DNA from: JACDER01 sp036394915
Lineage (GTDB): Bacteria > Actinomycetota > Thermoleophilia > Gaiellales > Gaiellaceae
DNA length: 44,327 nt
Direction of reading: 5' to 3'
NCBI GenBank assembly: GCA_036394915.1
Contig: DASWEE010000058.1
Span: forward strand, 1 to 44,327
Position numbers and translations under genes: made by a program. Below are positions 8,282 through 15,359 of the stretch, piece by piece. The notes beneath the pieces were generated by a model. It made no database searches and was not told the DNA's origin. It worked only from the letters and a program-made list of their open reading frames with translations. Numbering within the stretch: position 1 is the stretch's first letter; each line of letters opens with the position of its first letter.

Positions 8282-9119
8282 TGCCGAAGATCCGCAGGAG
8301 CCTGGCGACGTAGGGCTTGAGCTCGCGGCGAGGGACGATCGCGTCCACGTGACCGAAGCGAAAGTTGGATTCCGCGAGCCCGAAATCGTCCGGGAGCTTC
8401 TCGCGCGTCGTTTGCTGGACGACCCGCGGCCCGGTGAACGAGATCAGGGCGCCCGGCTCCGACACGATCACGTCCCCGAGGCTGGCGAAGCTCGCGAGCA
8501 CGCCAGCCGTGGTCGGATGCGTCATCACGCTGATCATCGCGCAGCGCGCGTCGTGGAGCTCTTCGACCGCGCACACCGTCTTCGGGAGCTGCATCAGCGA
8601 CAGGATCCCCTCCTGCATCCGCGCGCCGCCGGAGGCGGTGACCGATACGACCGGGACACCCTGCTCGACCGCCGATTCGCAGGCGCGGGCGAGCTTCTCG
8701 CCCACCACGCGGCCCATCGATCCGCCCAAGAAGGAGAAGTCCATCACCGCGAGCTCGCATGGGCGGCCGTCGATCGACGCGCGGCCGATCACCATCGCCT
8801 CTCCGAGGCCGGTCGAAATCTCGGCCTCGTTCAGCCGCTCCGTGTAGGGGCGAAGGTCGAAAAAGTCGAGCGGGTCGTCGGAACGGAGCTCGGCCGCCTC
8901 CTCGCTGAAGCTGCCCTTGTCGACGAGCTGCTCGATGCGGGTGCGCGCCTTGACCGGAAAGTGATGCCCGCAGTGGGGGCACACGCGCAGGTTCGCCTCC
9001 AGCTCGTCCTCCCGGTAGTGGGAGCCGCATTTCGGGCACGTATTCGGGTGAGGCTTGGTTCCGTCGGGCTCGGGCACGTTCCGATGCTCGATGGAGACGT
9101 CGATCTTGGCCATCGACAT
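8271..9119 (-). CDS. accD: acetyl-CoA carboxylase carboxyltransferase subunit beta
   Basis: The 282-residue AccD partners AccA in the carboxyltransferase of acetyl-CoA carboxylase. It begins with the family's four-cysteine zinc ribbon (C28, C31, C47, C50), followed by the crotonase-fold core with FLGGSMGRVVGEKLARA, SASGGARMQEGILSLMQL and FTGPRVVQQTTREKLPD. ATG at 9119 is taken as the start; the second Met two codons later is possible. It lies 15 bp after the arginase-like gene and overlaps accA. The separate AccA/AccD organisation differs from the single-chain acyl-CoA carboxylase beta subunits typical of mycobacteria and streptomycetes. Confidence 0.95.
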   Translation of the reverse strand: MSMAKIDVSIEHRNVPEPDGTKPHPNTCPKCGSHYREDELEANLRVCPHCGHHFPVKARTRIEQLVDKGSFSEEAAELRSDDPLDFFDLRPYTERLNEAEISTGLGEAMVIGRASIDGRPCELAVMDFSFLGGSMGRVVGEKLARACESAVEQGVPVVSVTASGGARMQEGILSLMQLPKTVCAVEELHDARCAMISVMTHPTTAGVLASFASLGDVIVSEPGALISFTGPRVVQQTTREKLPDDFGLAESNFRFGHVDAIVPRRELKPYVARLLRIFGNAG

Positions 9120-9134
9120 TGAGTCTATGCCGCC

Positions 9135-9911
9135 TTACAACCCGAGCGCAGCGCACAGCCTGGTGAGCGGCTCGACATTCCGTTCCTCGGGCGCGAGCCC
9201 GGTCAGACCGGCCCCCAGCACCGCGTGCCCGGCCGCGATCTCGGACAGCATCTGCTCGACCTCCTGAACGCCGAGCCCCTCCGGCTCCGGCATGAACGAC
9301 GCGATCTCATCCGACTCGAGCGAGTCGCAGTCGAGCGCGACGTAAACGCCGTCGGTTCCATCCAAAGCGCGCTCGATCCCCTCCCGGCCCTGCTCGATCC
9401 CCGCGGAGGAGATGAACTCGACCTCGGGCGGATCGAGATTTCTCGCCCCGATCAGCGCGACGTCGCCCGCGTCGACGGCGCCGGAGTCGATCAGCATCCG
9501 GAGCGGCATCCCCCACTGATTCCCGGACGGCGAGGTCTCGGTCGTGTTCAGATCGCCGTGCGCGTCGAACCAGACGACGCCGATCCTGCCGTGTCGCGTG
9601 CCGAGACCCTCCACGGCTCCGATGTGGGAGCAGCAGCAGCCGCCGAGAACAAGCGGACGCTCGGGGAGCTCGAGGGCGAGCACGAGCGATTGCTCGCCGA
9701 GCGAGTCCTCCGCGACGATGCCGGTCTCCGGGTACGGAAGCGGCAGGCCGGCCGCCTCGACCATCACCTCTCCGCCGTCCCCCCATGCCCGCGGCACGCG
9801 GACGAGCCCGGCGCCGAACTCACGCCCGCAGGCGTGGCACTGGTACTCAGGGCCGAGGGCGACGGCCGTCTGGGTACGGCAATCTGGACACTTCGCGCGC
9901 AGGCGCGACAT
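9135..9911 (-). CDS. arginase/ureohydrolase-like protein with N-terminal zinc ribbon
   Basis: The 258-residue protein has two parts. Residues 8-28 hold a CxxC...CxxC zinc ribbon (C8, C11, C25, C28). From about residue 50 a ureohydrolase fold follows with the Mn-binding DAHGD (D116, H118, D120) and the second acidic pair D194/D196 in VALDCDSLESDE. The usual GGDH histidine motif is replaced by LGGCCCSHIG, with three adjacent cysteines before His96, and the usual DP after DxDxx is absent. So it may be an agmatinase/formiminoglutamase-like hydrolase or a relative with altered chemistry. Start ATG at 9911 overlaps the previous stop as ATGA. It sits inside the fatty-acid operon just before accD. 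Confidence 0.7.
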   Translation of the reverse strand: MSRLRAKCPDCRTQTAVALGPEYQCHACGREFGAGLVRVPRAWGDGGEVMVEAAGLPLPYPETGIVAEDSLGEQSLVLALELPERPLVLGGCCCSHIGAVEGLGTRHGRIGVVWFDAHGDLNTTETSPSGNQWGMPLRMLIDSGAVDAGDVALIGARNLDPPEVEFISSAGIEQGREGIERALDGTDGVYVALDCDSLESDEIASFMPEPEGLGVQEVEQMLSEIAAGHAVLGAGLTGLAPEERNVEPLTRLCAALGL

Positions 9912-10825
9912 CAAACCGGCCTCTCGTACCAGAGGTGCTTCCGCACCGGTGACATCCCGGCCCGCTCGTAGAGGCGGACCGCTCCCGTCGGATTGTCGGC
10001 AGCCACGCCCAGGCCGACCCGACTCTTGCCTCGGGCGCGCAGCTCCCGGAACGAATGGTGGAGCAGGGCGAGCCCGAGCCCGCGGCGCCTCCACGGCCTG
10101 CGGACGCCGAGGATCGAGACCCAGCCGAGGTCGGGATCGCCGCTGAACTCGGACCGGCAAAGCGAGATCCCCGCAATCTCGCTGTCGTCGATCGCGAGGA
10201 ACCACAGCTCTGGGTCGAATGGTTTCCGGAACGACCAGTGCTGCCACTCCTCGTACGGGTCGCGGAAGAAATCGGGCTGGTCGGAGAACGTCTCCTGGTG
10301 CGCCTCGTACACGGCCTCCACGTCCTCATCGCGGCAGAAGGTCCGCACGGTGACGCCCTCGGGCCACACCAGCTCCGGCGGGTCGGCGTCCAGGGCGGCG
10401 ACCATCCGGATCGAGTAATGGTCGAACTTGTAGCCACGCGACTCCAGCAGGCCGCGCAGGCTCTCGGCGTTCTCCGGTGCCCAGATCTTGATCCGCGCCC
10501 CCGGCCGGGCGAGCACCGGGGCACGCTGCTCGACGAAACCCAGCAAGGTCGGCTCGACGTCGGAATGGGCGGGATCGACCCGGAGATCCACCCAGAGCAG
10601 CTTTCCCTCGTGAGCGGCGTCGCTGATGTCCGCATACCCGACAATCCCATCATCGGTGACGGCGACGCGGGCATCGTGCTCGAGATCGAGTCCCGGGTCG
10701 TCGAACCACGTCTCGATGTCGGAAGCGCTTTCGTGGTCGGCGCCGTAGGCCTGCCCGAACCTGCCGGCGACCTCGGCGACCGACGCTGCATCCTCGCGTT
10801 GCGGCGGGCGCAAGACGATCTTCAC
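9911..10825 (-). CDS. double-domain GNAT acetyltransferase (copy 2)
   Basis: The 304-residue protein is made of two GNAT-like halves. The N-terminal half (1-150) has the fold pattern but no recognisable acetyl-CoA loop. The C-terminal half (about 155-304) carries the canonical loop in LGVRRPWRRRGLGLALLHHSF and the terminal AVRLYERAGMSPVRKH. This is the architecture of mycothiol synthase MshD and related enzymes, but similarity at that level does not give the substrate. It starts at a GTG (GTGA overlap) directly after its paralogue, with which it shares the RRPWRRRGLG segment and the NPTGAVRLYER-like end. Tandem duplication is the simplest origin. Confidence 0.8.
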   Translation of the reverse strand: MKIVLRPPQREDAASVAEVAGRFGQAYGADHESASDIETWFDDPGLDLEHDARVAVTDDGIVGYADISDAAHEGKLLWVDLRVDPAHSDVEPTLLGFVEQRAPVLARPGARIKIWAPENAESLRGLLESRGYKFDHYSIRMVAALDADPPELVWPEGVTVRTFCRDEDVEAVYEAHQETFSDQPDFFRDPYEEWQHWSFRKPFDPELWFLAIDDSEIAGISLCRSEFSGDPDLGWVSILGVRRPWRRRGLGLALLHHSFRELRARGKSRVGLGVAADNPTGAVRLYERAGMSPVRKHLWYERPV

Positions 10826-11745
10826 GCGAGCTCCTTGCGATAGCTGTCGAAGCGCCTGACGGGCGACATGCCGACCCGCTCGTACAGCCGCACCGCGCCG
10901 GTCAGGTTCTCCGTGTCAACGCCGAGGTCGGCCTTGGCGCGGCCGCGGCGGCGGAACTCGCGGAACGAGTGCAGCAGGAGCGCGGTCCCGAGGCCCCGCC
11001 GGCGCCACGGCCTCCGGACACCGAGCACGCCCACGTGACCGGTGTTCGGTCTGACCTCGTTCTTGCACAGCGAAAACCCGGCGAGCTCGTCGCCCTCCTC
11101 CGCGAGGAAGACGAGCCCCGGATCGAACTCCGAGCTCCCGATGAAGTACTCGCACCACTCCTCGAACGGCACGGTGAAGAAGTCCCAGTGGTCCTCGAAG
11201 GCCTCCATGTCGGCGTCATAGAGGGCGCGCTCGTCTCCGGGTCGATACGTCCGGACGGCAATCCCCTCCGGCCATTCCGGCGCGGGGGGTTCTTCGGCGA
11301 GGTCGATCTCCATCGTGAAGAAGTGGCGTACGAGCTCGTACCCCCGCTTCCGCACCTCATCCGCCAGCAGCTCGTTGTCGCTCGAAGCGCCGGCGTGGAC
11401 ACGAACGGCCCGGCCGGCCGCGAGCGCGGCCGCCCGCTCCTCGGCCCAGTCGAGCAGCCGCTCGTACATGGGGAGCTCGCGCGGGTGAGCTTTGACGTCG
11501 ATGAATATCCGCTCGGAGCTCGGCTCGGGATGCCAGACCGATGCCCAGCCGTGAACGGCTCCGCCCGTGACCGCGATGCGATAGTTCTCCTCGGCGTTCG
11601 CGAACTTGCTCGTCAGCTGGTCGCGCAGCTGGCCTTCGCTCTCGCCGCCCGTGCCGTAGGCGGCTTGCATCGCACCGAAGAAATCGACCAGGGCCGGGAG
11701 GTCGTCGAGCGTCGGCGCGCGAAGCTCAAAGCTCGCGGAGGACAT
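10822..11745 (-). CDS. double-domain GNAT acetyltransferase (copy 1)
   Basis: About 307 residues from the ATG at 11745, chosen because the preceding ten codons (from a start at 11775) belong to the overlapping HAD frame and are unconserved in style. It is again a two-half GNAT: a degenerate N-terminal half and a C-terminal half with VLGVRRPWRRRGLGTALLLH and GAVRLYERVGMSPVRR. It is paralogous to the next gene downstream and overlaps it (GTGA) and the upstream HAD gene (20 bp). In both copies the active half has an acidic, aromatic stretch before the catalytic core (EDHWDFFTVPFEEW), which could shape an amine or acyl-acceptor pocket. Substrate unknown. Confidence 0.8.
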   Translation of the reverse strand: MSSASFELRAPTLDDLPALVDFFGAMQAAYGTGGESEGQLRDQLTSKFANAEENYRIAVTGGAVHGWASVWHPEPSSERIFIDVKAHPRELPMYERLLDWAEERAAALAAGRAVRVHAGASSDNELLADEVRKRGYELVRHFFTMEIDLAEEPPAPEWPEGIAVRTYRPGDERALYDADMEAFEDHWDFFTVPFEEWCEYFIGSSEFDPGLVFLAEEGDELAGFSLCKNEVRPNTGHVGVLGVRRPWRRRGLGTALLLHSFREFRRRGRAKADLGVDTENLTGAVRLYERVGMSPVRRFDSYRKELA

Positions 11746-12331
11746 CTGGGAGCGGCGTGAGGTCGGCGATCTCATGGGTCGGCTTCGGTCCCGGCGTCTC
11801 GCCGAGACGGTTGACCCATACCGTAGTCAGACCGAGCTCGTTCGCGGGCCCAATGTCATGGAAGAGACTGGCCCCGATGTGCACGTCCGGCAGCCGGCCG
11901 GCCTCGCGCTCGAACGCCTGCCAGTGTCCAGCCGCGGGCTTGTACGAGCCGATCTCCGACGCCACGATCGCCAGCTCGAACGGCACACCGATCCGCTCGA
12001 TCGACGCCTCGATGAAGTCGCGGTCTGTATTGGACAGGATCGCCAGCCGCCAGCCGCGCTCGCGCGCCGACTCGAGGGCGGAGCGAACCTCGGGGAACGG
12101 CTCCCAGCTGGGCAGCGAACGCGCGAGCGCCTTGGGATCCTCGGCGCCGATCCGGCGCGCCACCTCGGCCATCACCTCGCGATACGAGAGCGACGGGCTC
12201 TCCCGCTCGACCTCGGGCTCGAGCTCGTGGTAGCGCCCGAGCAGCTCGTCGCTTCCGAGCGCCGCGCGCAAGCCGCCGTTCCAGTCGATCAGGGTGCCGT
12301 AGCAGTCGAAGGTCGCGAAGCGGTCGCTCAC
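11726..12331 (-). CDS. HAD-family hydrolase (2-haloacid dehalogenase-like)
   Basis: The 201-residue protein carries all HAD motifs: nucleophile Asp9 in FDCYGTLIDW (DxxxT), the motif II serine in LSNTDRDF, the motif III lysine in GSYKPA and the motif IV acid in LFHDIGPANELG. The small helical cap after motif I (about 15-95) makes it a subclass I member similar to type II haloacid dehalogenases. Many such enzymes are in fact phosphatases of small metabolites. GTG at 12331 overlaps the fabF stop as GTGA. Position between fabF and the GNAT pair suggests a housekeeping or damage-repair phosphatase role, which is inference only. Confidence 0.83.
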   Translation of the reverse strand: MSDRFATFDCYGTLIDWNGGLRAALGSDELLGRYHELEPEVERESPSLSYREVMAEVARRIGAEDPKALARSLPSWEPFPEVRSALESARERGWRLAILSNTDRDFIEASIERIGVPFELAIVASEIGSYKPAAGHWQAFEREAGRLPDVHIGASLFHDIGPANELGLTTVWVNRLGETPGPKPTHEIADLTPLPDVLREL

Positions 12332-13638
12332 TCGTCGTAGCGGGCGACCACGATCGACGCATTGTGACCGCCGAAGCCGAACGAGTTCGACATCCCGTAT
12401 CGGAGGTCGGCGGCCTCGCGCGCCTCGTTCGGGATGTAGTCCAGGTCGCACTCGGGATCCGGTTCCTCATAGTTGATCGTGGGCGGAACGATCCCGCGCT
12501 GAACTGCGAGCGTTGTGAAGATCGCTTCGACCGCTCCTGAGGCGCCCAGCGTGTGCCCGGTCGCGCCCTTGGTGGAGGAGATGGGAATCTCCCGCGCCCG
12601 CTCCTCGCCGACTGCGAGCTTGATCACGCGCGTCTCGCTTGCGTCGCCGAGCGGCGTGGAGGTGCCGTGGGCGTTTATGTAGCCGATTTCCGCGCCGGTC
12701 AGGCCGGCATCGGCCATCGCCATCTGCATCGCGCGAGCCGGATTCTGGCCCGTTGGGTCGGGCTCCGTGATGTGCGTTGCGTCAGACGAGATCCCGTAGC
12801 CGACCAGCTCGGCGTAGATCTTGGCGCCGCGGGCGCGGGCGTGCTCGAGCTCCTCGATCACGAGAATCGCGCCCGCCTCGCCCATTACGAACCCGTCCCG
12901 GCCGGCATCGAAGGGACGACTCGCCTTCTCCGGAGCAGCGTTGCGGCGCGAGAGTGCGCGCATCGCGCTGAAGCCCGCGATCCCGATCTCGGTCACGGGC
13001 GCCTCGGTGCCCCCGCAGAGCATCACGTCCGCGCGGCCGAGCCGGATCGCGTCGATCGACTCTCCGATCGCCATGTTCCCGGCCGCACAGGCGGTGCATT
13101 GGGACATAAGCGGCCCCTTGGTTCCGAGCTGCATCGAGACCCAAGCCGCGCCCATGTTCGGGATGATCGCCGGAATCGAGAACGGGTTGACACGCGTCGG
13201 CCCGCGCTCGCGCAGCGTGTCGTAGCAGTCCTGGTAGGCCTGCAGCCCGCCGATGCCGGTCGCGACGGAGGCACCGATGCGATCGGACTCCTTCGCGATG
13301 TCGAGCCCCGAGTCGGCCTCGGCCTGGCGAGCGGCCGCGACGATCATCTGCGCGAACCGGTCCATCCTGCGCGCCTGCTTGCGGTCGATCCACTCGGTCG
13401 GGTCGAATTCCTTCAGCTCGCAGGCAAAGTGGACCGAGTATTCGCCCGCGTCGAAATGCGTGATGGGGGCGGCCCCCGACTGACCGGCGATCAGGTTCGA
13501 CCACGACGACTCGAAGTCGTTTCCGAGCGGTGTCAGCGCGCCCATCCCGGTAATGACGATTCGCGCTCGTCCGTTCTCAGCACGGGGGAACCCATGGTTC
13601 CCCCGTGAGCCCCCTCCTTCACTACCCGCTATGTCCAA
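12328..13638 (-). CDS. fabF: beta-ketoacyl-ACP synthase II (start uncertain)
   Basis: FabF condenses malonyl-ACP with growing acyl-ACP. The catalytic triad is intact: Cys in SQCTACAAGN, His in INAHGTSTPLGD and His in GATGHTLGASGAVEA; the Phe gate region FGFGGHN is also present. Homology begins at RARIVITGMGALTPLG, yet no ATG, GTG or TTG lies in frame just before it. The given end uses a TTG at 13638, whose purine-rich AAGGAGG sits only 2 bases upstream. The nearest ATG (13595) is out of frame by one base and lies in the loop of a perfect 12-bp hairpin. A non-standard start, a frameshift signal or a one-base sequence error are all possible. The 3' end overlaps the HAD gene (GTGA). Confidence 0.85.
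   Translation of the reverse strand: MDIAGSEGGGSRGNHGFPRAENGRARIVITGMGALTPLGNDFESSWSNLIAGQSGAAPITHFDAGEYSVHFACELKEFDPTEWIDRKQARRMDRFAQMIVAAARQAEADSGLDIAKESDRIGASVATGIGGLQAYQDCYDTLRERGPTRVNPFSIPAIIPNMGAAWVSMQLGTKGPLMSQCTACAAGNMAIGESIDAIRLGRADVMLCGGTEAPVTEIGIAGFSAMRALSRRNAAPEKASRPFDAGRDGFVMGEAGAILVIEELEHARARGAKIYAELVGYGISSDATHITEPDPTGQNPARAMQMAMADAGLTGAEIGYINAHGTSTPLGDASETRVIKLAVGEERAREIPISSTKGATGHTLGASGAVEAIFTTLAVQRGIVPPTINYEEPDPECDLDYIPNEAREAADLRYGMSNSFGFGGHNASIVVARYDE
13581..13607 (-). promoter_or_regulatory. 12-bp perfect hairpin at the fabF start
   Basis: CACGGGGGAACC (13581-13592) and GGTTCCCCCGTG (13596-13607) pair perfectly around a three-base loop that reads ATG on the coding strand. 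It is located between the ribosome-binding-like GAAGGAGG (around 13612-13619) and the first conserved fabF codons, with no U-tract, so it looks like a translational or RNA-processing element rather than a simple terminator. Confidence 0.5.
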
Positions 13639-13647
13639 CCCCTCCTT

Positions 13648-13676
13648 GTCGGCGCCGGGCCAAGCCCGGCCCCGAC
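13648..13676 (-). promoter_or_regulatory. second hairpin in the fabG-fabF gap
   Basis: GTCGG-C-GCCGGGC and GCCCGGC-C-CCGAC form a 12-bp stem with one internal mismatch and a three-base loop. It is immediately followed, in the direction of transcription, by AAGGAGGGG. Together with the hairpin at 13581-13607 it fills most of the 70-100 bp between fabG and fabF, a place where acpP often lies in other genomes. No U-run follows. Confidence 0.45.
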
Positions 13677-13708
13677 TCAAACCGCGTTCTGGTTTCCAGC
13701 ACGTCCAT

Positions 13709-14440
13709 TCACATCCCCAGCCCACCGTCGACGAGGATGACCTCGCCTGTGATGAAGGCGGCCTCGTCGGAGCAGAGAAAGCGTACAGCCGCCGCCACGT
13801 CTTCCGGATCGCCGAGACGGCCGAGCGGCGTGTTCTGCAGCATCGCCTCCCTCGCGTCCTCCGGGATGACATCGGTCAGGCGGGTCTTGACGTAGCCCGG
13901 GGCGACGACGTTGGCGCGCACACCGCGGCTTCCGAGCTCGCGGGCGAGCGACTTCGTGAAGCCAATGATCCCGGCCTTCGAGGCCGCGTAGTTCGTCTGG
14001 CCCCAGTTGCCTCGCAGGCCGACGATGCTGGAGAGGTTGACGATCGAGCCCGACCGCCGTTTCATCATCCCGCGGGTGACCGCACGGCAGGTGTAGAAGA
14101 CGCTGCTCAGGTTCGTTTCGAGAACCGTTCGCCAGTCGTCGTCCGGCATCCGGGCCAGCACCCCGTCCCGGGTGATTCCGGCACAGTTGACGAGGATGTC
14201 GAGGTCGCCTGCCTCTTCGACGAGCCGCCTGGCCTGATCGGGATCGGAGACGTCCGCCTGGATCGCGCGGCCGCCCGTCTCGCTCGCGACCTGCTCCGCC
14301 TCCTCGGAGGCCGAGCCGTAACCGATCACCACCGAGGAGCCGGCGCCGGCCAACTCGAGCGCGACCGCCCGCCCGATCCCACGAGAGCCTCCCGTGACAA
14401 GCGCGGACTTGCCCTCGAGGGAGCAGAACTGCTCAGGCAG
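13709..14440 (-). CDS. fabG: 3-oxoacyl-ACP reductase (non-canonical start)
   Basis: FabG reduces 3-ketoacyl-ACP with NADPH. From the proposed CTG at 14440 the protein has 243 residues, the normal length, with the Rossmann loop SALVTGGSRGIG, NCAGIT, catalytic Ser in VNLSSIVG, the YxxxK pair in NYAASKAG, and a terminal ITGEVILVDGG. The first ATG/GTG/TTG in frame is a TTG at 14353, which would delete the nucleotide-binding loop, so I extend to the CTG, which lies 10 bases after a GAGGAG. A stop codon lies about 13 codons upstream of this CTG (near 14477), limiting the choices. It overlaps the end of fabD by 8 bp. Confidence 0.88.
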   Translation of the reverse strand: MPEQFCSLEGKSALVTGGSRGIGRAVALELAGAGSSVVIGYGSASEEAEQVASETGGRAIQADVSDPDQARRLVEEAGDLDILVNCAGITRDGVLARMPDDDWRTVLETNLSSVFYTCRAVTRGMMKRRSGSIVNLSSIVGLRGNWGQTNYAASKAGIIGFTKSLARELGSRGVRANVVAPGYVKTRLTDVIPEDAREAMLQNTPLGRLGDPEDVAAAVRFLCSDEAAFITGEVILVDGGLGM

Positions 14441-15359
14441 CTGAGATTGTCTCCTCGAGCCTCTTCAGCCCGGCGGCGCTGTTGACGGGTATCGCCTTCA
14501 CGTTCCGGTCGATCCTCTTGACCAGGCCCGACAGCACGTTCCCCGGCCCGACCTCGACGAACGTCTTGACTCCGTCGCGGACGAGCTCTCTCGCCGCCTG
14601 GGTGAACTTGACCGGCGACGTCAGCTGATCCACGAGCAGATTGCCCATTCGCTGGGCGGGCTCGATCCTGGCGCTGACGGTGGACATGAAGGGCGCCACG
14701 GGCTCGCTGAAACGGACGCGATCGATGGCCGGGCGCAGCCGTTCGGCCGCTTTGGCCACCATCGGGCTGTGGAAGGCACCCGAGACCTTGAGCTTGACCG
14801 TCCGCCGCGCTCCCTCGAGCTCAGCTTTCCAGCGGCACTCCTCGACGGCTGCGTCTTCGCCCGAGACGACGAGCTGGCCGGGACAGTTGTAGTTCGCGGG
14901 CCAGACGCCGTCGATCCGCCGGCAGAGCTCCTCGACGACCTCGTCTTCGAGCCCGAGGATCGCGGCCATCGAGCCCGGGCGCTCGCGTGCAGCCTCGGCC
15001 ATCGCCAGACCCCGCTCGCGGACAAGGGCGATCGCCTCGGGCGTCCCGATCACCTCGGCGGCGGCAAGCGCGGCGAACTCGCCGACCGAGTGTCCGATCA
15101 CGTAGTCGGGCTCGAATCCGCGCTCGCGGAGGACGGCGAGGACGGCGAGGCTCGTCGCCACGAGTGCGGGCTGCTGCAGCTCCGTCTGGACGAGCTCTTC
15201 GAGGTCGGCCTCGAAGCAAAGCCGCCGCAGATCGAGCCCCGAGGCCTCGCTTCCCTGGTCGATGACCCGCATCGCCGCCGGTTCGCTCTGGGCGATCTCG
15301 AGTCCCATACCCAACTCGAGCGAGCCCTGGCCCGGGAAGCAGAAAGCGATCTTGCTCAT
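14433..15359 (-). CDS. fabD: malonyl-CoA:ACP transacylase
   Basis: The 308-residue FabD loads malonyl from CoA onto ACP. The start is the ATG overlapping the fabH stop (ATGA); the first residues MSKIAFCFPGQGS match the family. The nucleophilic serine is in GHSVGEFAALAAA, the substrate-carboxylate arginine in LVRERGLAM, and the catalytic histidine in SGAFHSPMV. NxxxQLVVSG and VEVGPGNVLSGL near the end are also typical. Everything expected is present. Confidence 0.96.
   Translation of the reverse strand: MSKIAFCFPGQGSLELGMGLEIAQSEPAAMRVIDQGSEASGLDLRRLCFEADLEELVQTELQQPALVATSLAVLAVLRERGFEPDYVIGHSVGEFAALAAAEVIGTPEAIALVRERGLAMAEAARERPGSMAAILGLEDEVVEELCRRIDGVWPANYNCPGQLVVSGEDAAVEECRWKAELEGARRTVKLKVSGAFHSPMVAKAAERLRPAIDRVRFSEPVAPFMSTVSARIEPAQRMGNLLVDQLTSPVKFTQAARELVRDGVKTFVEVGPGNVLSGLVKRIDRNVKAIPVNSAAGLKRLEETISAA

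Noticed and set aside
13636..13708. Small frame starting ATG 13708 right after the fabG stop (28 codons) as an acpP remnant
   Set aside because: No DSL phosphopantetheine motif or ACP-like composition.
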